Source: Haloplanus salinus (GTDB taxonomy: Archaea > Halobacteriota > Halobacteria > Halobacteriales > Haloferacaceae). From it: a DNA stretch of 64,000 bases. The translations under genes and the position numbers were made by a program. Shown here piece by piece: positions 35,796 to 46,171 of this stretch (position 1 is the first letter of the stretch; each line of letters opens with the position of its first letter). The DNA lies in NCBI RefSeq assembly GCF_003336245.1, contig NZ_QPHM01000001.1, positions 620,001-684,000 of the forward strand. The letters run 5' to 3'. Below the pieces are notes generated by a model. It saw nothing but the letters and a program-made list of their open reading frames with translations. It did no database searches and was not told the DNA's origin.

Positions 35796-36023
35796 ATGGA
35801 CATCAACGTTGGTGCCACTGACAAGTCAGCGCGGACGATCGTCGGTGCCATCGCCGGGGCGCTCTCCCTCGCGATTCTTGCGGGACAACTCGCCGTCCCC
35901 ACTCTCGCCTCGCCGGTGCTCGGCGTCGTTGCGCTCGTAATGCTCGGAACGGCGGCGGCTCGCTCCTGTCCCGTCTACTCCGTGCTGGGCATGAGCACGT
36001 GCCCACGAAACGCTGGGCCGTAG
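35796..36023 (+). CDS. DUF2892 (YgaP-type) inner membrane protein
   Basis: 75 residues. MDINVGATDKSARTIVGAIA followed by two hydrophobic segments and the ending AARSCPVYSVLGMSTCP is the DUF2892 pattern, including the CPxYxxLGxxTC signature. It is predicted to span the membrane twice; function unknown, in bacteria often linked to rhodanese YgaP. Directly downstream is an IS605-like hairpin. Confidence 0.9.
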   Translation: MDINVGATDKSARTIVGAIAGALSLAILAGQLAVPTLASPVLGVVALVMLGTAAARSCPVYSVLGMSTCPRNAGP

Positions 36024-36036
36024 GGATCGAGCTTCT

Positions 36037-36056
36037 CCCATCCCTGAAGGGGTGGG
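36037..36056 (-). repeat. Solo IS200/IS605 right-end-like hairpin
   Basis: Stem CCCATCCC / GGGGTGGG with loop TGAA (one G-T pair). Read on the minus strand it gives GAAGCCCACCCCTTCAGGG and then ATGGGAG, matching in order and loop (CCCTTCAGGG) the hairpin after the TnpB remnant at 45411-45430. It lies 14 bases after the DUF2892 stop. It may also serve as terminator. Confidence 0.45.
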
Positions 36057-36645
36057 CTTCCGCTCGCTACGTGTCACGCTCGATACGTTCCCGACGAACG
36101 CGCTCCACGCCAGCCGCGACCACCTCGTCGGCACGCTCGTGTGGGTCGTCCCCTTCGGCTACTTCCTCGAACGCCGCCGGCCCCGATAGGGGTACGTCGG
36201 TCTCGTCGTCGTGGCGGGATTTCTCACGACGACGCTTGCCCCCGTCGTGTTCGTCGTCCTCGGCGTCGCCCCCGGCCTGGGAAGCGGCGTCGCCCACGCG
36301 CTCGTGGGGCGGGCGGCGACGGCCCGACTTCGGTCGCTGCCGGAGTGGCGGTCGTTCTCGCGTGTCGAGGATAGGATCCTGGCCGTCGCGGCCATCGGGC
36401 TTATCCTCAACCTGCTGGGCTTTCTACACCCCCGGCACGAGCGAGCGTCGTCGGGCACGCGGCCGGGCTGTCGACGTGGCTTCCCGCCGGTCGGCGCCGC
36501 TGCTCAACGCCCCGTCGCGGTGACGACCGACTCGTCGAGTGGGCGACCCGTTCGGATCCCGGGACTGCCGGCTGATGGTCGACGACGTCGGTCGCGCGCC
36601 GGGCGCCGTCGTACGAGACGAGCGCGCCGGCAGCAAGGAGCGTGA
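36052..36645 (+). pseudogene. Membrane protein remnant with in-frame TAG, possibly rhomboid-like
   Basis: One reading frame from about 36052 encodes protein-like sequence on both sides of a TAG at 36187-36189. Before it: SRDHLVGTLVWVVPFGYFLE. After it: YVGLVVVAGFLTTTLAPVVF and LGVAPGLGSGVAHALVG, then VEDRILAVAAIGLILNLLGF. The H-L-x-G-x-L then F-G-x-x-L-E pattern and a G-S-G before a helix are reminiscent of rhomboid proteases, but the match is by eye. The N-terminus overlaps the hairpin and seems lost, and after about 36440 the frame loses protein character. A dead, truncated gene is the simplest reading. Confidence 0.5.
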
Positions 36646-36666
36646 CGTACACAGCCTGTACGCCCG

Positions 36667-39618
36667 CTACGGTCGTCGCCGACGCGGACATGACGTCTCA
36701 CTCGCCCCGGGGGGCGCTCGGACCCCCGTGAACTCGAACCGTGCGCCGCCGGCCGTGCTCTCGGCGACGGTCACGTCCCACCCGTGAGCGTCGGCGATGT
36801 CGCGCACGATGGGCAGTCCGAGTCCACACCCGTCGGCGTCCGTCGTGTAGCCGCTCTCGAAGATCCGATCCCGGTCGTCCGGCGGGACCCCGACGCCGTC
36901 GTCGGCGACGTAGAAGCCGTCCGCGGTGTCGCCGACGGTCACGTGGACGTCGTCCCCGTTGTGCGCGACGGCATTGCGAAACAGGTTCTCCAGAAGTTGT
37001 TTGAGCCGACTCCGGTCGGCGAGCACCGTCCGTGTCGCGTCGACGTCGACGGTCGCTTCGGCAGTGGGGGTCGTTCGCCAGCAGTTGCCGGCGATGTCGG
37101 CGAGACCGACGGCCGTCGTCGTGCTCACCTGCTTGCCCCGCCGTGCCAGTTCGAGCAGGTCCGACAGTAGCGTCTCGATCCGCGCGAGCCCGTGTTCGAT
37201 CTCGTCGAGATGCTCGCTCTCCCACCCCTCCCCGCGGAGCAACCCGAGTCGCCCCTGTGCGACGTTCAGCGGACTTCGCAGGTCGTGAGAGACGACCGAC
37301 GCGAAGTCGTCGAGGCGGTCGTTCTGGGCTTCGAGTCGTTCGAGCCGGCCGGCTGCTTGTGCCCGGCTCCGTCGCCGGCCGATTTCGCCGCCGAGCCACT
37401 GGGCGAACAGGCGGACGAGCGTCCGTTCGGCGTCGGTGAACGGCTCGGGCCGCCCGTCGGGGTCGGAGAAGTTGACCGTCCCGTGGAGGGCCCCGTCGAC
37501 GAAGATGGGTGCGCCGACGTACGCCGCGACCCCCTGCCGGCGGTGCACCACGGGTGTCGTGGCCGTGACGGCGTTCAGGTCGTGGAAACTCACGGGCGCT
37601 TCCGCCTCCGCGACCAGCGAGCAACACGTCCCCGCGAGGTCGACCGTCGTCCCCACGGCCGACTCGTCGTCGGAGGGACTCGCGTGGGCGACGGTGCAGG
37701 TCTCCAAGTCGACGTCAGTCACGGATCCGACGGCCATCCCGAGATACTCCCGCCCCAGCTCGAGGACGCGTTCGACGCGCGTCTCGAACGCCGTGTCACT
37801 CCCGACGATCGTCTCGAGAAACGCCTGCCCGACCTCGTTTCGACGTTCGATCCGCGCCGTCACGTCCCGGAGCTGCTGCTGGCGCTCCCGCGCGGCCGTG
37901 ACGTCGGTCGCCAGCCCGACGAGCTTGCTCGACGAGTCGGCGTGCGGGGTGGCTTTCTCGTACAGGTGGGTCTCGATCCAGCGGACCGGCCCACGCTCTG
38001 GGTGTGTCCGGTACTGTAGCCACAGGGGGTCGTCGCTGCTCGCGTCCGCGAGGCCCGCTTCGGCCCGTTCGAACAGCGTCCGGTCCTCGGGGTGGACGCA
38101 CGTCTCGACGAACGCCGCCGTCGTCGGAACCGCCGACGGCTCGACGTGGAACAGCGACTCGAACGCACCGTAGCGGCGCTGTTCGCCCGTCTCCGTATCG
38201 ATCTCGAAGACGTGCGAGTCGTTGAGGTCGAGCGCGAACTCCATCCGCTCACGGAGCGTCTCGAGCCGGGAGAGCTGCGCGTCGTTCGTCGTGTCGACGT
38301 AGAGGACGTTGGTTCCGATGACCTCGCCCGCCGCGTTCCGTCGTGGCGCCGCCCGGAGCAGCACCGTGATGATCTCGCCCGTCGCCGTGACCAGTTCCCG
38401 GCGTTCGCGCACGAACTCGTCGTCGAGCGCTCGTTCGTACCCGCGGCACTCGCCGAGTGCTCGTGTCGACTCCGTCGAGTAGATCGACTCGAGCGGCTCC
38501 CCACGGAGTTGCGCGGGCGTGTAGCCGAGCGTTTCGGCGAACAGCCGATTACAGTCGTCGATCACGGCCGTTCCGTCGTCGGCCGTCGTCTGTGCGAACA
38601 GGACGGGTGCCTCCGCCAGTAGCTCGCGGTACTGCCGGTCGTGTCGACGCCCGATCTCGATTCGGTAGTGTGCGTGACCGATCGTGGTTCCCAGGTCCGC
38701 GAGCACGGAGCGGTCGGTCTCGCCGAACGCAGTCGCTCGGTCGGCGTAGACGACGAGCACGCCGTAACTCGCGTTTTCGTGCCGGAGCGGCACCGCGGCA
38801 ACGGACCGAAAGCCGCGGGCGAGTGCGGCCTCCCGCCACGGCTCGAACACCGCGTCCGTGTCGACGTTCTGGACGACCACGCGGCCGTCGGCGAGTGCCG
38901 TCCCCGCCGGTCCGTCGGCGGTGGGCGAGTCGTCGGCGGTGACCGTGATCGCCGCCAGATACCCCTCGTGCGGCCCGCTACTCACCTGTGGCACGACACG
39001 GCCGTCGTCCGAGACGGTGCCAACCCACGCGAACGTGTACGGCTCCGTGTGGGCGAAGGCGTCGCAGGCGACCCGGTTCACCTGCTCGTGAGTGGTCGCC
39101 TCGACGAGCCGCCGGTCGATCCGTCGGATGACCGTGTTCACGCGGTCGAGCGTCGACACCCGTCGGCTGGCGCGCGTCCGCTCGACGGCGTTCCCGATCC
39201 GGTTGGCGAGGATCTCGTACTGTTCCGTCCCCGACTCCTTGGAGACGTAGTCGGTCACGCCCATCGAGATGGCCGCGCTCGCGATCCGCTCGCTCCCGTG
39301 GCCGGTGTAGAGGATGAACGGGGGCGGGTCCGCGAGCGTCTCCTGGATCCCGTCGAGTAGCTCGAGTCCGTCGAGATCCGGCATCTGGTAGTCGCTGACG
39401 ATGCAATCGACGCGTGCGTGGTCGTCGACCACGGCCTCGTACGCGTCGGTTGCCGTCCGGTACGTCGTGAGTTCGAGACGCTCGTCCTCCCGTGGCAGGA
39501 ACTCGGAGACGAGGTCGAGCAGTAACGGGTCGTCGTCGACCACGAGTACCCGTAGCGGTTTGTCGCCGTCGTGACTCCGGCCGTCACCGCGCTCGGCGGT
39601 CCCGGAGGACTCACCCAT
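36667..39618 (-). CDS. Receiver/GAF/PAS/GAF histidine kinase
   Basis: 983 residues. Order: receiver domain (about 20-140, phospho-acceptor D76 in IVSDYQMPDLDG), GAF (about 160-315, VPLRHENASYGVLVVYAD), two PAS modules (about 320-440 and 455-580, HPEDRTLFERAE and LVGLATDVTAARERQ), a second GAF (about 605-755, AYVGAPIFVDGALHGTVNFS), HisKA with FASVVSHDLRSPL, and HATPase (LFRNAVAHNGDD, ADDGVGVPPDDRD, GLGLPIVRDIA). Soluble. Its N-terminal receiver recalls the kinase at 27952-31341, suggesting a shared architecture; the two are not close copies in the sensor part. Confidence 0.92.
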   Translation of the reverse strand: MGESSGTAERGDGRSHDGDKPLRVLVVDDDPLLLDLVSEFLPREDERLELTTYRTATDAYEAVVDDHARVDCIVSDYQMPDLDGLELLDGIQETLADPPPFILYTGHGSERIASAAISMGVTDYVSKESGTEQYEILANRIGNAVERTRASRRVSTLDRVNTVIRRIDRRLVEATTHEQVNRVACDAFAHTEPYTFAWVGTVSDDGRVVPQVSSGPHEGYLAAITVTADDSPTADGPAGTALADGRVVVQNVDTDAVFEPWREAALARGFRSVAAVPLRHENASYGVLVVYADRATAFGETDRSVLADLGTTIGHAHYRIEIGRRHDRQYRELLAEAPVLFAQTTADDGTAVIDDCNRLFAETLGYTPAQLRGEPLESIYSTESTRALGECRGYERALDDEFVRERRELVTATGEIITVLLRAAPRRNAAGEVIGTNVLYVDTTNDAQLSRLETLRERMEFALDLNDSHVFEIDTETGEQRRYGAFESLFHVEPSAVPTTAAFVETCVHPEDRTLFERAEAGLADASSDDPLWLQYRTHPERGPVRWIETHLYEKATPHADSSSKLVGLATDVTAARERQQQLRDVTARIERRNEVGQAFLETIVGSDTAFETRVERVLELGREYLGMAVGSVTDVDLETCTVAHASPSDDESAVGTTVDLAGTCCSLVAEAEAPVSFHDLNAVTATTPVVHRRQGVAAYVGAPIFVDGALHGTVNFSDPDGRPEPFTDAERTLVRLFAQWLGGEIGRRRSRAQAAGRLERLEAQNDRLDDFASVVSHDLRSPLNVAQGRLGLLRGEGWESEHLDEIEHGLARIETLLSDLLELARRGKQVSTTTAVGLADIAGNCWRTTPTAEATVDVDATRTVLADRSRLKQLLENLFRNAVAHNGDDVHVTVGDTADGFYVADDGVGVPPDDRDRIFESGYTTDADGCGLGLPIVRDIADAHGWDVTVAESTAGGARFEFTGVRAPPGASETSCPRRRRP

Positions 39619-39705
39619 CCGTCGAACGCTCCCGGGCGAGGCCGGACCCGTCGCCAGCGCGATCCGCGCGAACCGCGTGACCGCGCTGGTGCCTGCCGGC
39701 CGCGG

Positions 39706-41961
39706 TCATCCGCCGTCCTCACGGCGCCGGGGGTCGCCGCCGTCGGTGTCGATGCCGCCGTCGGACTCGGCCGTCCGCGTCGCCCCCGACGCGTCGGCAC
39801 TCCGGCCCGGAGCGGAAGCCGGGGTCGTCGGGGCCTCGTCGCTCGACGGTGCCGCGCCGGTCTCGAAGTCCGCGACGGTGTCGTGCAGGTCCTCGGCGAG
39901 CGTCGAGAGCTGTTGGACGTTGTCGGACGCTTCGGACAGGGAGGCAGCCTGCTCTTCGGTCGCCGCGGAGACGTCCGTCGCCTCGCTGGCCGTCCGCTGG
40001 CTCACCGCCGACACTTCGTCGACCATCGAGACGACCTCCTCGGACGAGGCGGCCTGATCGTCGGTGGCGACGCTGATCTCGTCGATGCCGCTCTCGGCCT
40101 GCTCGATGGCGGCCGCGATATCGTCGAACGTCTCGACGGCGTCCTGAATCGTCTCGGCACCGGCCTGTACCCGTTCGCTCATCGCCTCGATGTCGTCGAC
40201 GGTTTCGTCGGTCGTCGCCTGAATCTCGTCGATCCGCGCCTCGATTTCGGTCGTCGCGCTGCTTGCGTCCCCGGCGAGCGACTTGATTTCGCTCGCGACG
40301 ACGCCGAAGCCCTCGCCCGCCTCGCCGGCCCGGGCGGCCTCGATCGAGGCGTTCAGCGCGAGCATGTTCGTCTGCTCCGCGATGCCGGCGATCATCCCGA
40401 CGATCTCGCCGATCTGTACCATCTCCTCGTCGAGCGCCTGCACCTGCGTCGAGGCCTCGTCGGCCTGCGATTCGATGGCAGCGATCTCCCGTCTCGCCTC
40501 GCCCGCCCGCTCCCGCCCCGTCTCGCCACGGTCGACGGCCGTCCCGGCAGTCGCCGCGACCTCCTCGGCGGAGGAGGCGATCTCCTCGACGGTCGCCGAC
40601 ATGTCGTTCATCTCGCTGGCGACCGTATCCAGATCCCCGCTCTGTTTGCTGGCCCCGCGTGAGATCTCTTCGACCGAATCGGCCACGTCCTCGCTGGCGG
40701 CTTCGATCTCTTCCGCGCTGGCCGCCACCTGCGTCGAGGTCGTCGCCACGTCGTCCGCGACGGTCTGAACGTCGCGTACACTGGCACGCAACTGAGCGAC
40801 TCCCTCCCCGAGGTCGGCGAGGACGCTCCCGTACTCGCCGGGATACTCCGCGTCGATCGACCGGTCGAGACGGCCCCGTTTCAGGTTTCGACCGACCGTC
40901 GATATCTGCCCGAAGCTCTCGGCGAGTCGATCGCTGGCTCGCTGGAAATCCTCGAGCACGGCGCCGTACTGGCCCGGTCGATCCGCGTCGACGGTCCGAT
41001 CGAGTCGCCCGCTGCGGAGCGCCTGGCTCGCGTCCTCGATTTCGTGGAAGCTCCCGGTGAGTTGGTCCGTTCCCTCGTCGAGGTCGGTCATGATGGCGCC
41101 GTAGGTTCCCGGATAGGTGGTGTCGATGTCGTGGTCGAGCGTCCCACGCTTGAGGTTCCGGCTCACGTCCCCCAGATCGCCGAAGACGCCCGTCAGGTTC
41201 CGCTGCATCTCACCGAACGCGTCGACCATCCGGCCGATCTCGTCGTCCATGTCGTGTTCGACGATGTCGGCGTCGAGGTCGCCGTTGCTGATCGCGGCCG
41301 CGGACTCGGAGAGCCGCTTGATCGGGGGCGTGATGTGCCGGTTCAACAGCAGTCCAAGGCCGATGGCGGCGAGAAACGCCACGACGGTGAGCGCGATTAG
41401 CTGCGTTCTGGCCGTCCGGGTCGTGCGATCCGCGGCCGCCACCTGTGCCGCCATATCTGCCTGTGCCAGTTCCTCGAGTTCGTGGGCCTGCCCCTCCATC
41501 TCGCCGCGGAGCGCGTCCATCTTCGCGAGTTTCCGGGCCGCGAGTTCGTCGTTGCCGGCGTTCCGGGCCTCGAAGTACTCGGTGGCGTGCGCGTTGTACT
41601 CCTCGTGTGTCGACTGGAGGGCCTCCAGTTTTGCCCGTTCGTCACCGGAGACGTCCATCGCCCCCGAGTGGTCCCCGAACATCGCGTTCGCGTCGTCGAA
41701 TTCGGTTCGGGCACCGGACTCACCCAGCCGTGCCGCCTGCACGGCGACCTGTTGTTTCTCTATCGCCACCAACATCTCGGCCGCGTGGTCCATGTCTTGC
41801 CCGTCCTGTGCGATGAGGTGTGCCTCGTGGTCGAGCGTCCCGAGACTCTGGTAGCCGACGACTCCCGTCGCCCCGACCAGCAGCGCCACCAACACGAAGG
41901 CGGCGATCAGTTTCGGCCGCAGATCGAGCGCGTCGATCCCCAACGTCTCTGCGATGCTCAT
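39706..41961 (-). CDS. Methyl-accepting chemotaxis transducer with HAMP-like tandem modules
   Basis: 751 residues. Membrane segments lie near 17-39 ([19 protein letters not shown]) and 188-208 ([19 protein letters not shown]); the loop between is a predicted helical ligand-binding bundle of the 4HB type. A HAMP domain follows (209-262), then about three repeats of around 58 residues with G-x-L-D-x-x-(I/V)-D and (Y/R)PG-x-YG-x-(V/I)-(L/M) motifs (about 265-440). The signalling domain contains the conserved tip [20 protein letters not shown]. The C-terminal tail is disordered and Thr/Ser/Asp-rich. It should relay taxis signals to CheA; no che genes are nearby. Confidence 0.92.
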   Translation of the reverse strand: MSIAETLGIDALDLRPKLIAAFVLVALLVGATGVVGYQSLGTLDHEAHLIAQDGQDMDHAAEMLVAIEKQQVAVQAARLGESGARTEFDDANAMFGDHSGAMDVSGDERAKLEALQSTHEEYNAHATEYFEARNAGNDELAARKLAKMDALRGEMEGQAHELEELAQADMAAQVAAADRTTRTARTQLIALTVVAFLAAIGLGLLLNRHITPPIKRLSESAAAISNGDLDADIVEHDMDDEIGRMVDAFGEMQRNLTGVFGDLGDVSRNLKRGTLDHDIDTTYPGTYGAIMTDLDEGTDQLTGSFHEIEDASQALRSGRLDRTVDADRPGQYGAVLEDFQRASDRLAESFGQISTVGRNLKRGRLDRSIDAEYPGEYGSVLADLGEGVAQLRASVRDVQTVADDVATTSTQVAASAEEIEAASEDVADSVEEISRGASKQSGDLDTVASEMNDMSATVEEIASSAEEVAATAGTAVDRGETGRERAGEARREIAAIESQADEASTQVQALDEEMVQIGEIVGMIAGIAEQTNMLALNASIEAARAGEAGEGFGVVASEIKSLAGDASSATTEIEARIDEIQATTDETVDDIEAMSERVQAGAETIQDAVETFDDIAAAIEQAESGIDEISVATDDQAASSEEVVSMVDEVSAVSQRTASEATDVSAATEEQAASLSEASDNVQQLSTLAEDLHDTVADFETGAAPSSDEAPTTPASAPGRSADASGATRTAESDGGIDTDGGDPRRREDGG

Positions 41962-42060
41962 GTTCGATGACCATCGGAGAGGATCATCAATACCGTCGGT
42001 CAGTGGTTAACCCGACGCCGTCGTGTGGGGGTTAACGCTCTAACCGCGCCCTATCACCGC

Positions 42061-44901
42061 TTAGTTTCGGGGGGCGTCGTCCAGCAGGCTCGCCAGGAGT
42101 TTGTTGTGCGCCGCTTGCAGGTGCTTGTAGATGGCCGGACTCGAGATGCCGAAACTCTCGGCGAGGTCCTCGCCGGTGAGCTTTCGTGGCGTCTCGTAGT
42201 AGCCGCTCCGGTAGGCAGCGTTCAGCACTTCGTACTGGCGCTCCGTCAGTAGTTCGACCAGCGAGACGGACGACGTGCTCGCCACCGGGGCCGTTGCCTG
42301 CTGTCTGACGAGTTCGATGTCGTCGTATCGCGAGGTCAGGAGATCGAGTAGTGGGCGTCTCGAGACGGCGTTCGGAAGCTGGAGGCGAATGCGCGTCTTG
42401 GTCGGCGTCGACCGGGCTTCGACCAGCCGCCCGCCGTGTTTCTGGACGTCCGTCACGAGGAACGGCTTGTGAACCGTCACCAGCAGTTGGCCGTGCGCCG
42501 CGTCGCCCACCACGCTCGCCGTATCGATTGCCGTCGCCGTCGACGCGTACTCGCGGATCCGCTCGAGACAGCTCTCGTCGGTCGAGACGATGACGGTGGC
42601 CGTGTCGTCCGAAATCGCGGTGACGGCTTCCACTCGAAGCTCACAGCCGGTCCGTGTGGCGACCTGCTGGAACGGATACGAGACGTCCGTAAACCGGAAC
42701 TCGAGCGTCGGATACTGCCGCTGTGGATCGAATCGGCGGTGATCGAGCATCCGGCTGTAGTTGAGCAGCAACGACCCGACGTCGCGGAGCAGGGTTCGGT
42801 AGACATCGGTGAGGCCCTCCCGTTCGCCGGAGTAGACGGTGAGCACGGCGTACAACACGTTGTCGTGGACGAGGGGAACGCTCAGGACGGAGTTGAACTG
42901 CGAGGAGAGCGCCTCTTTGGCCCACCCGGCGTCGAGCACGTGCTGGGAGATGACCGGGACGTCGTACACGTCGTGTGTCGCCGCGGCGACCTGCGCCGGG
43001 AGTGACGCGTCCCGTCTCGCGGCGTTCACCGAATCGAGGTAGCCGTCGGCGCTGCCGGCCGAGGCAGTCGCCGTGAGATCCGTCTCGACAGTCTCCGGGC
43101 GGCCGATCCAGGCGAAGTCGACCCGGCTCAACGCGACGAGCTCGTCACAGACGCCCGCGTCGAGAGCCGGGAGCGTTTCGCTCTCCGAGACGCGTTCCTG
43201 AACGCGTTGCACCGTATCGACGATTTCCTGCAGCTCCCGAATCCGCGTTCGCTGTGTCGAGAGTTCCGTCGAAAGCGTCTCGCGCGCCCTGTCGCTCCGA
43301 ATCCAGCCGAGAGCCGCCTCGGCGTTTGCCGTCACCATCTCGACGAGGTCGGCGTCGATGTCGTCCGACGTCTCGGTGAGAAACGCAATCGTCACGCCGA
43401 ACTCACCGATCGGGACGATCAAGAGCCGGTCGACCGGACGGTCGACGTGTCGGGAGAGGCCATCGAGAGCCGGCCCCTCGAGCAGCTGCGAGTCGCCCGT
43501 TCGATAGGCCTCCCAGATGGGATTCTCCCCGGGACCGATCGTTCCGAATCCGTTCGGAGCCTCGGGGGACGACGACGAGTGCGCCGCCGGCCGTAAGACG
43601 CCCGCCGCTTCGTCGAACAGTGTGACGCTGGCGTAGCTGAGATCCAGGGCGCTTTCCAGAAAGTCGACGAGGAACTCCGAGATGCTCTCCATCGACTTCG
43701 GTGGGTAGAACTCGCGCGTCGCCGTCTGCAGTTCGTGCAGGATCCGCTCTCGCTTCTGCAGTGCCCGTTCGCGACGGACCCGCTCCGTAACGTCCGTCGT
43801 GATGCCGACGATGCGACGGTCGTCGCCCGTTCCGAGCACCGATCCGCGTGCGTGCATCCAGCGGTCGGTCGGCGCCCCTCGGAACCGGAACTCGACGTCC
43901 AGATCGGTCCCCGTCTCGACGACCGCCTCGAGCCCGGCTTCGACCGCCTCCCTGTCCTCCGGGTGGATCCGGTCGAGGTACCGGTCGACGTCGGCCGTCC
44001 CCGACGCCAGCCCGAACATGTCGGTCGTCGTTCCCAGCGGGACGACCGACATGTCGTCGGTGCGTATCGACCAAATCCCGGTGTCGGTCTCCGCAAGCGC
44101 CATGTCGAGTCGCGCCCGCGTCTCCACGAGTTCGCGCTCCCGGGCTTTCCGTTCGGTGATGTCCTGGGAGATGCCCACCGCCGCGAACGGCTGTCCGTCG
44201 TCGTCGCGAACCGGCACGATGCGGAACCGATAGTAGCCGTCGTCGACGCTCGCCTCGAACGAGCGGTGTTCGCCCCGCAGCGCGGCCCGATACTCCGGGA
44301 CCAGCAGCGACTCGAGATCCGGCGGAAGCGCGTCTTCGAGCGGCGTCCCCGTTAATTCGGGGGGGGTCGCGTCGGCGCCCCGGAGTGGCGACCCGCCGAC
44401 CATCGTGTATCGGAGCTCCTCGTCGACGAGCGCGACGGCCCCGTTCGGGAAGTGCTCGAGGACCGTCTCGTAGCCCGGATCGTGCGCGCTCGCCGCGCTC
44501 ATATCCACGAACTGGTCGACCCGTCCCCCGGCAAGCTGCCCGTCCGTTATCGGGTAGCTGTAGCACTGGAGCACCCGGTCGTCGCGGTCGGCGGCGGCGA
44601 GTACACGACAGTCGAACCGCTCCCGGTCGGTGCCGGGGGCGCCCGTCGCGAACGCCCGAAACTGCTCGGGACGGTCGAGACAGGGTGCGAGATACTCGTC
44701 GATCAAACGACGCCGGTCACACCCAACGAGGCGCTGCGCTGCGAGCCCGAAGTACCGTTCGACCCGACCGTCGATCCGTTCGACGGTCGAGTTCGGCCCG
44801 CAGACGACGATGCCAGTACTGGCAGCCGCAAGCACCGAGTCGGGAACGGTCGTGTCGCCGGCGATGGAAACGGTCGCCGAGGGAGCGTCGTCGCCACTCA
44901 C
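42061..44901 (-). CDS. PAS/GAF sensor regulator with bacterioopsin-activator (Bat-type) HTH
   Basis: 946 residues from a GTG at 44901 (VSGDDAPSATVSIAG); the ORF extends upstream but the added part is Arg-rich. PAS modules are at about 15-140, 145-255 and 260-370 (GISQDITERKARE, GITTDVTERVRRE), followed by two GAF domains (about 385-545 and 570-720), the Bat-associated beta domain (TLEFRFTDVSYPFQQVATRT), and a C-terminal HTH_10: LLTERQYEVLNAAYRSGYYE followed by RKLTGEDLAESFGISSPAIY. Bat regulates bop and related genes in Halobacterium; targets here are unknown. TATA-like CTTTGTATAG lies about 45-55 bases upstream on the minus strand. Confidence 0.9.
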   Translation of the reverse strand: MSGDDAPSATVSIAGDTTVPDSVLAAASTGIVVCGPNSTVERIDGRVERYFGLAAQRLVGCDRRRLIDEYLAPCLDRPEQFRAFATGAPGTDRERFDCRVLAAADRDDRVLQCYSYPITDGQLAGGRVDQFVDMSAASAHDPGYETVLEHFPNGAVALVDEELRYTMVGGSPLRGADATPPELTGTPLEDALPPDLESLLVPEYRAALRGEHRSFEASVDDGYYRFRIVPVRDDDGQPFAAVGISQDITERKARERELVETRARLDMALAETDTGIWSIRTDDMSVVPLGTTTDMFGLASGTADVDRYLDRIHPEDREAVEAGLEAVVETGTDLDVEFRFRGAPTDRWMHARGSVLGTGDDRRIVGITTDVTERVRRERALQKRERILHELQTATREFYPPKSMESISEFLVDFLESALDLSYASVTLFDEAAGVLRPAAHSSSSPEAPNGFGTIGPGENPIWEAYRTGDSQLLEGPALDGLSRHVDRPVDRLLIVPIGEFGVTIAFLTETSDDIDADLVEMVTANAEAALGWIRSDRARETLSTELSTQRTRIRELQEIVDTVQRVQERVSESETLPALDAGVCDELVALSRVDFAWIGRPETVETDLTATASAGSADGYLDSVNAARRDASLPAQVAAATHDVYDVPVISQHVLDAGWAKEALSSQFNSVLSVPLVHDNVLYAVLTVYSGEREGLTDVYRTLLRDVGSLLLNYSRMLDHRRFDPQRQYPTLEFRFTDVSYPFQQVATRTGCELRVEAVTAISDDTATVIVSTDESCLERIREYASTATAIDTASVVGDAAHGQLLVTVHKPFLVTDVQKHGGRLVEARSTPTKTRIRLQLPNAVSRRPLLDLLTSRYDDIELVRQQATAPVASTSSVSLVELLTERQYEVLNAAYRSGYYETPRKLTGEDLAESFGISSPAIYKHLQAAHNKLLASLLDDAPRN

Positions 44902-45217
44902 GGCCCGACGACCCCGTTCGAGATGCCGTCCATGCGCTGGGCACGTCGCTCGTCTATACAAAGGTTCGTACACCCCGGTTTTTTGAGAGCGTCCGTTCGG
45001 TCGGCCATCAGTAAGCCGAGTGTCGGGCTTCACCCCCGATCCCAGTGAATCGGGGAACTCGCCCCCGCACTAGTCCACCCGAAGCGATCAAGATGGATGC
45101 CCCTCCCGCAACGAGCGCCGGGCTTCCGTCTCGGACGCCGGACGCACAAGCGCGTAGGGAGGGGAGGCGCCGACAACTGCCACGGGACCGAACGGCGGTG
45201 GCGGGCCAGCCCCAAAC

Positions 45218-45226
45218 GTATATAAG
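45218..45226 (+). promoter_or_regulatory. TATA box of a TnpB remnant
   Basis: GTATATAAG lies about 27-35 bases upstream of the ATG of the truncated TnpB-like frame. It is probably the original transposon promoter and might still drive RNA through the right-end hairpin. Confidence 0.5.
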
Positions 45227-45252
45227 TACCCGTCTGGCACGTGAACACCCAG

Positions 45253-45431
<179 letters not shown>

Positions 45432-45440
45432 GGATGTCAA

Positions 45441-46171
45441 TCAGGAGGTCATCTGCGGGTTCACGGACAGCGACGGTGTCGAACGGGCGACCCTCGGCGG
45501 CATGGCGCGGGACGTCGAATTGTCATAATCGGGCTGTGTCCCCGCAAGACGGCCGTTGGAGCGAATCGAGAGTCGAGTATGAACGAGCGAGCGTGGTTCT
45601 GGGTGCGACACGAACTCGACGGAGAGAGCGCCTGCACGCCCGACTGACGGGCCGTTCGTGACGACTCGATGGTCGACGTCGACGAAAACGTTCGGTCCCG
45701 ATCCGCGAATCGCTGGACGGGACCCGATTATGAAGATCGAAGGGCTCGCGACGAGGGGTGACCCTTCGGGGGTCGACGCTCGCTCGATACCGGTTCGGTG
45801 CGTCGACACGCCTGGCTTCGGGCGTTTCGGTCGTTCGTCGACGGGTGGGTTACCTGTGTGTGGGGGCCAGTAGGTGAATGTTCTTCCGGGGCGTGCGGTC
45901 GATGATGATCAGTCATAGCCGCGCGCAACGGCGACGAGCGGCCGTATGAGATCCAACGAGGCGGTCGTACCGGTTATGGAACCGCTGTAGCGATGCCGAC
46001 CATCGGGGTATAGCGATCCGGTCGAGACGTTGATATATCGGCAGTGGACAACAGTCTAATCATCTTTGCCCCGTCTCCAAGTAGCCCGATCCACTGCGAT
46101 GGACCGTTGGCAGAGGTGACCAACGACCCGGTATCAGCGTTCTTAGATTCAAACACTGTCCGGCGGCGTCT
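45441..46171. other. Gene-poor stretch
   Basis: About 730 bases between the IS remnant and the polysaccharide locus. It contains a short coding-like fragment (to 45528) and a 30-codon frame at 45669 (MVDVDENVRSRSANRWTGPD), neither recognisable. GC falls from about 45960 on, marking the border of the lower-GC region. I see no complete gene. Confidence 0.45.

Noticed and set aside
36407-36691. Minus-strand ORF after the kinase, starting MSASATTVAGVQAVYVTLL
   Set aside because: One hydrophobic helix looks plausible, but the rest is Arg/Ser/Pro-rich and overlaps the pseudogene; no family or clear stop context supports it.
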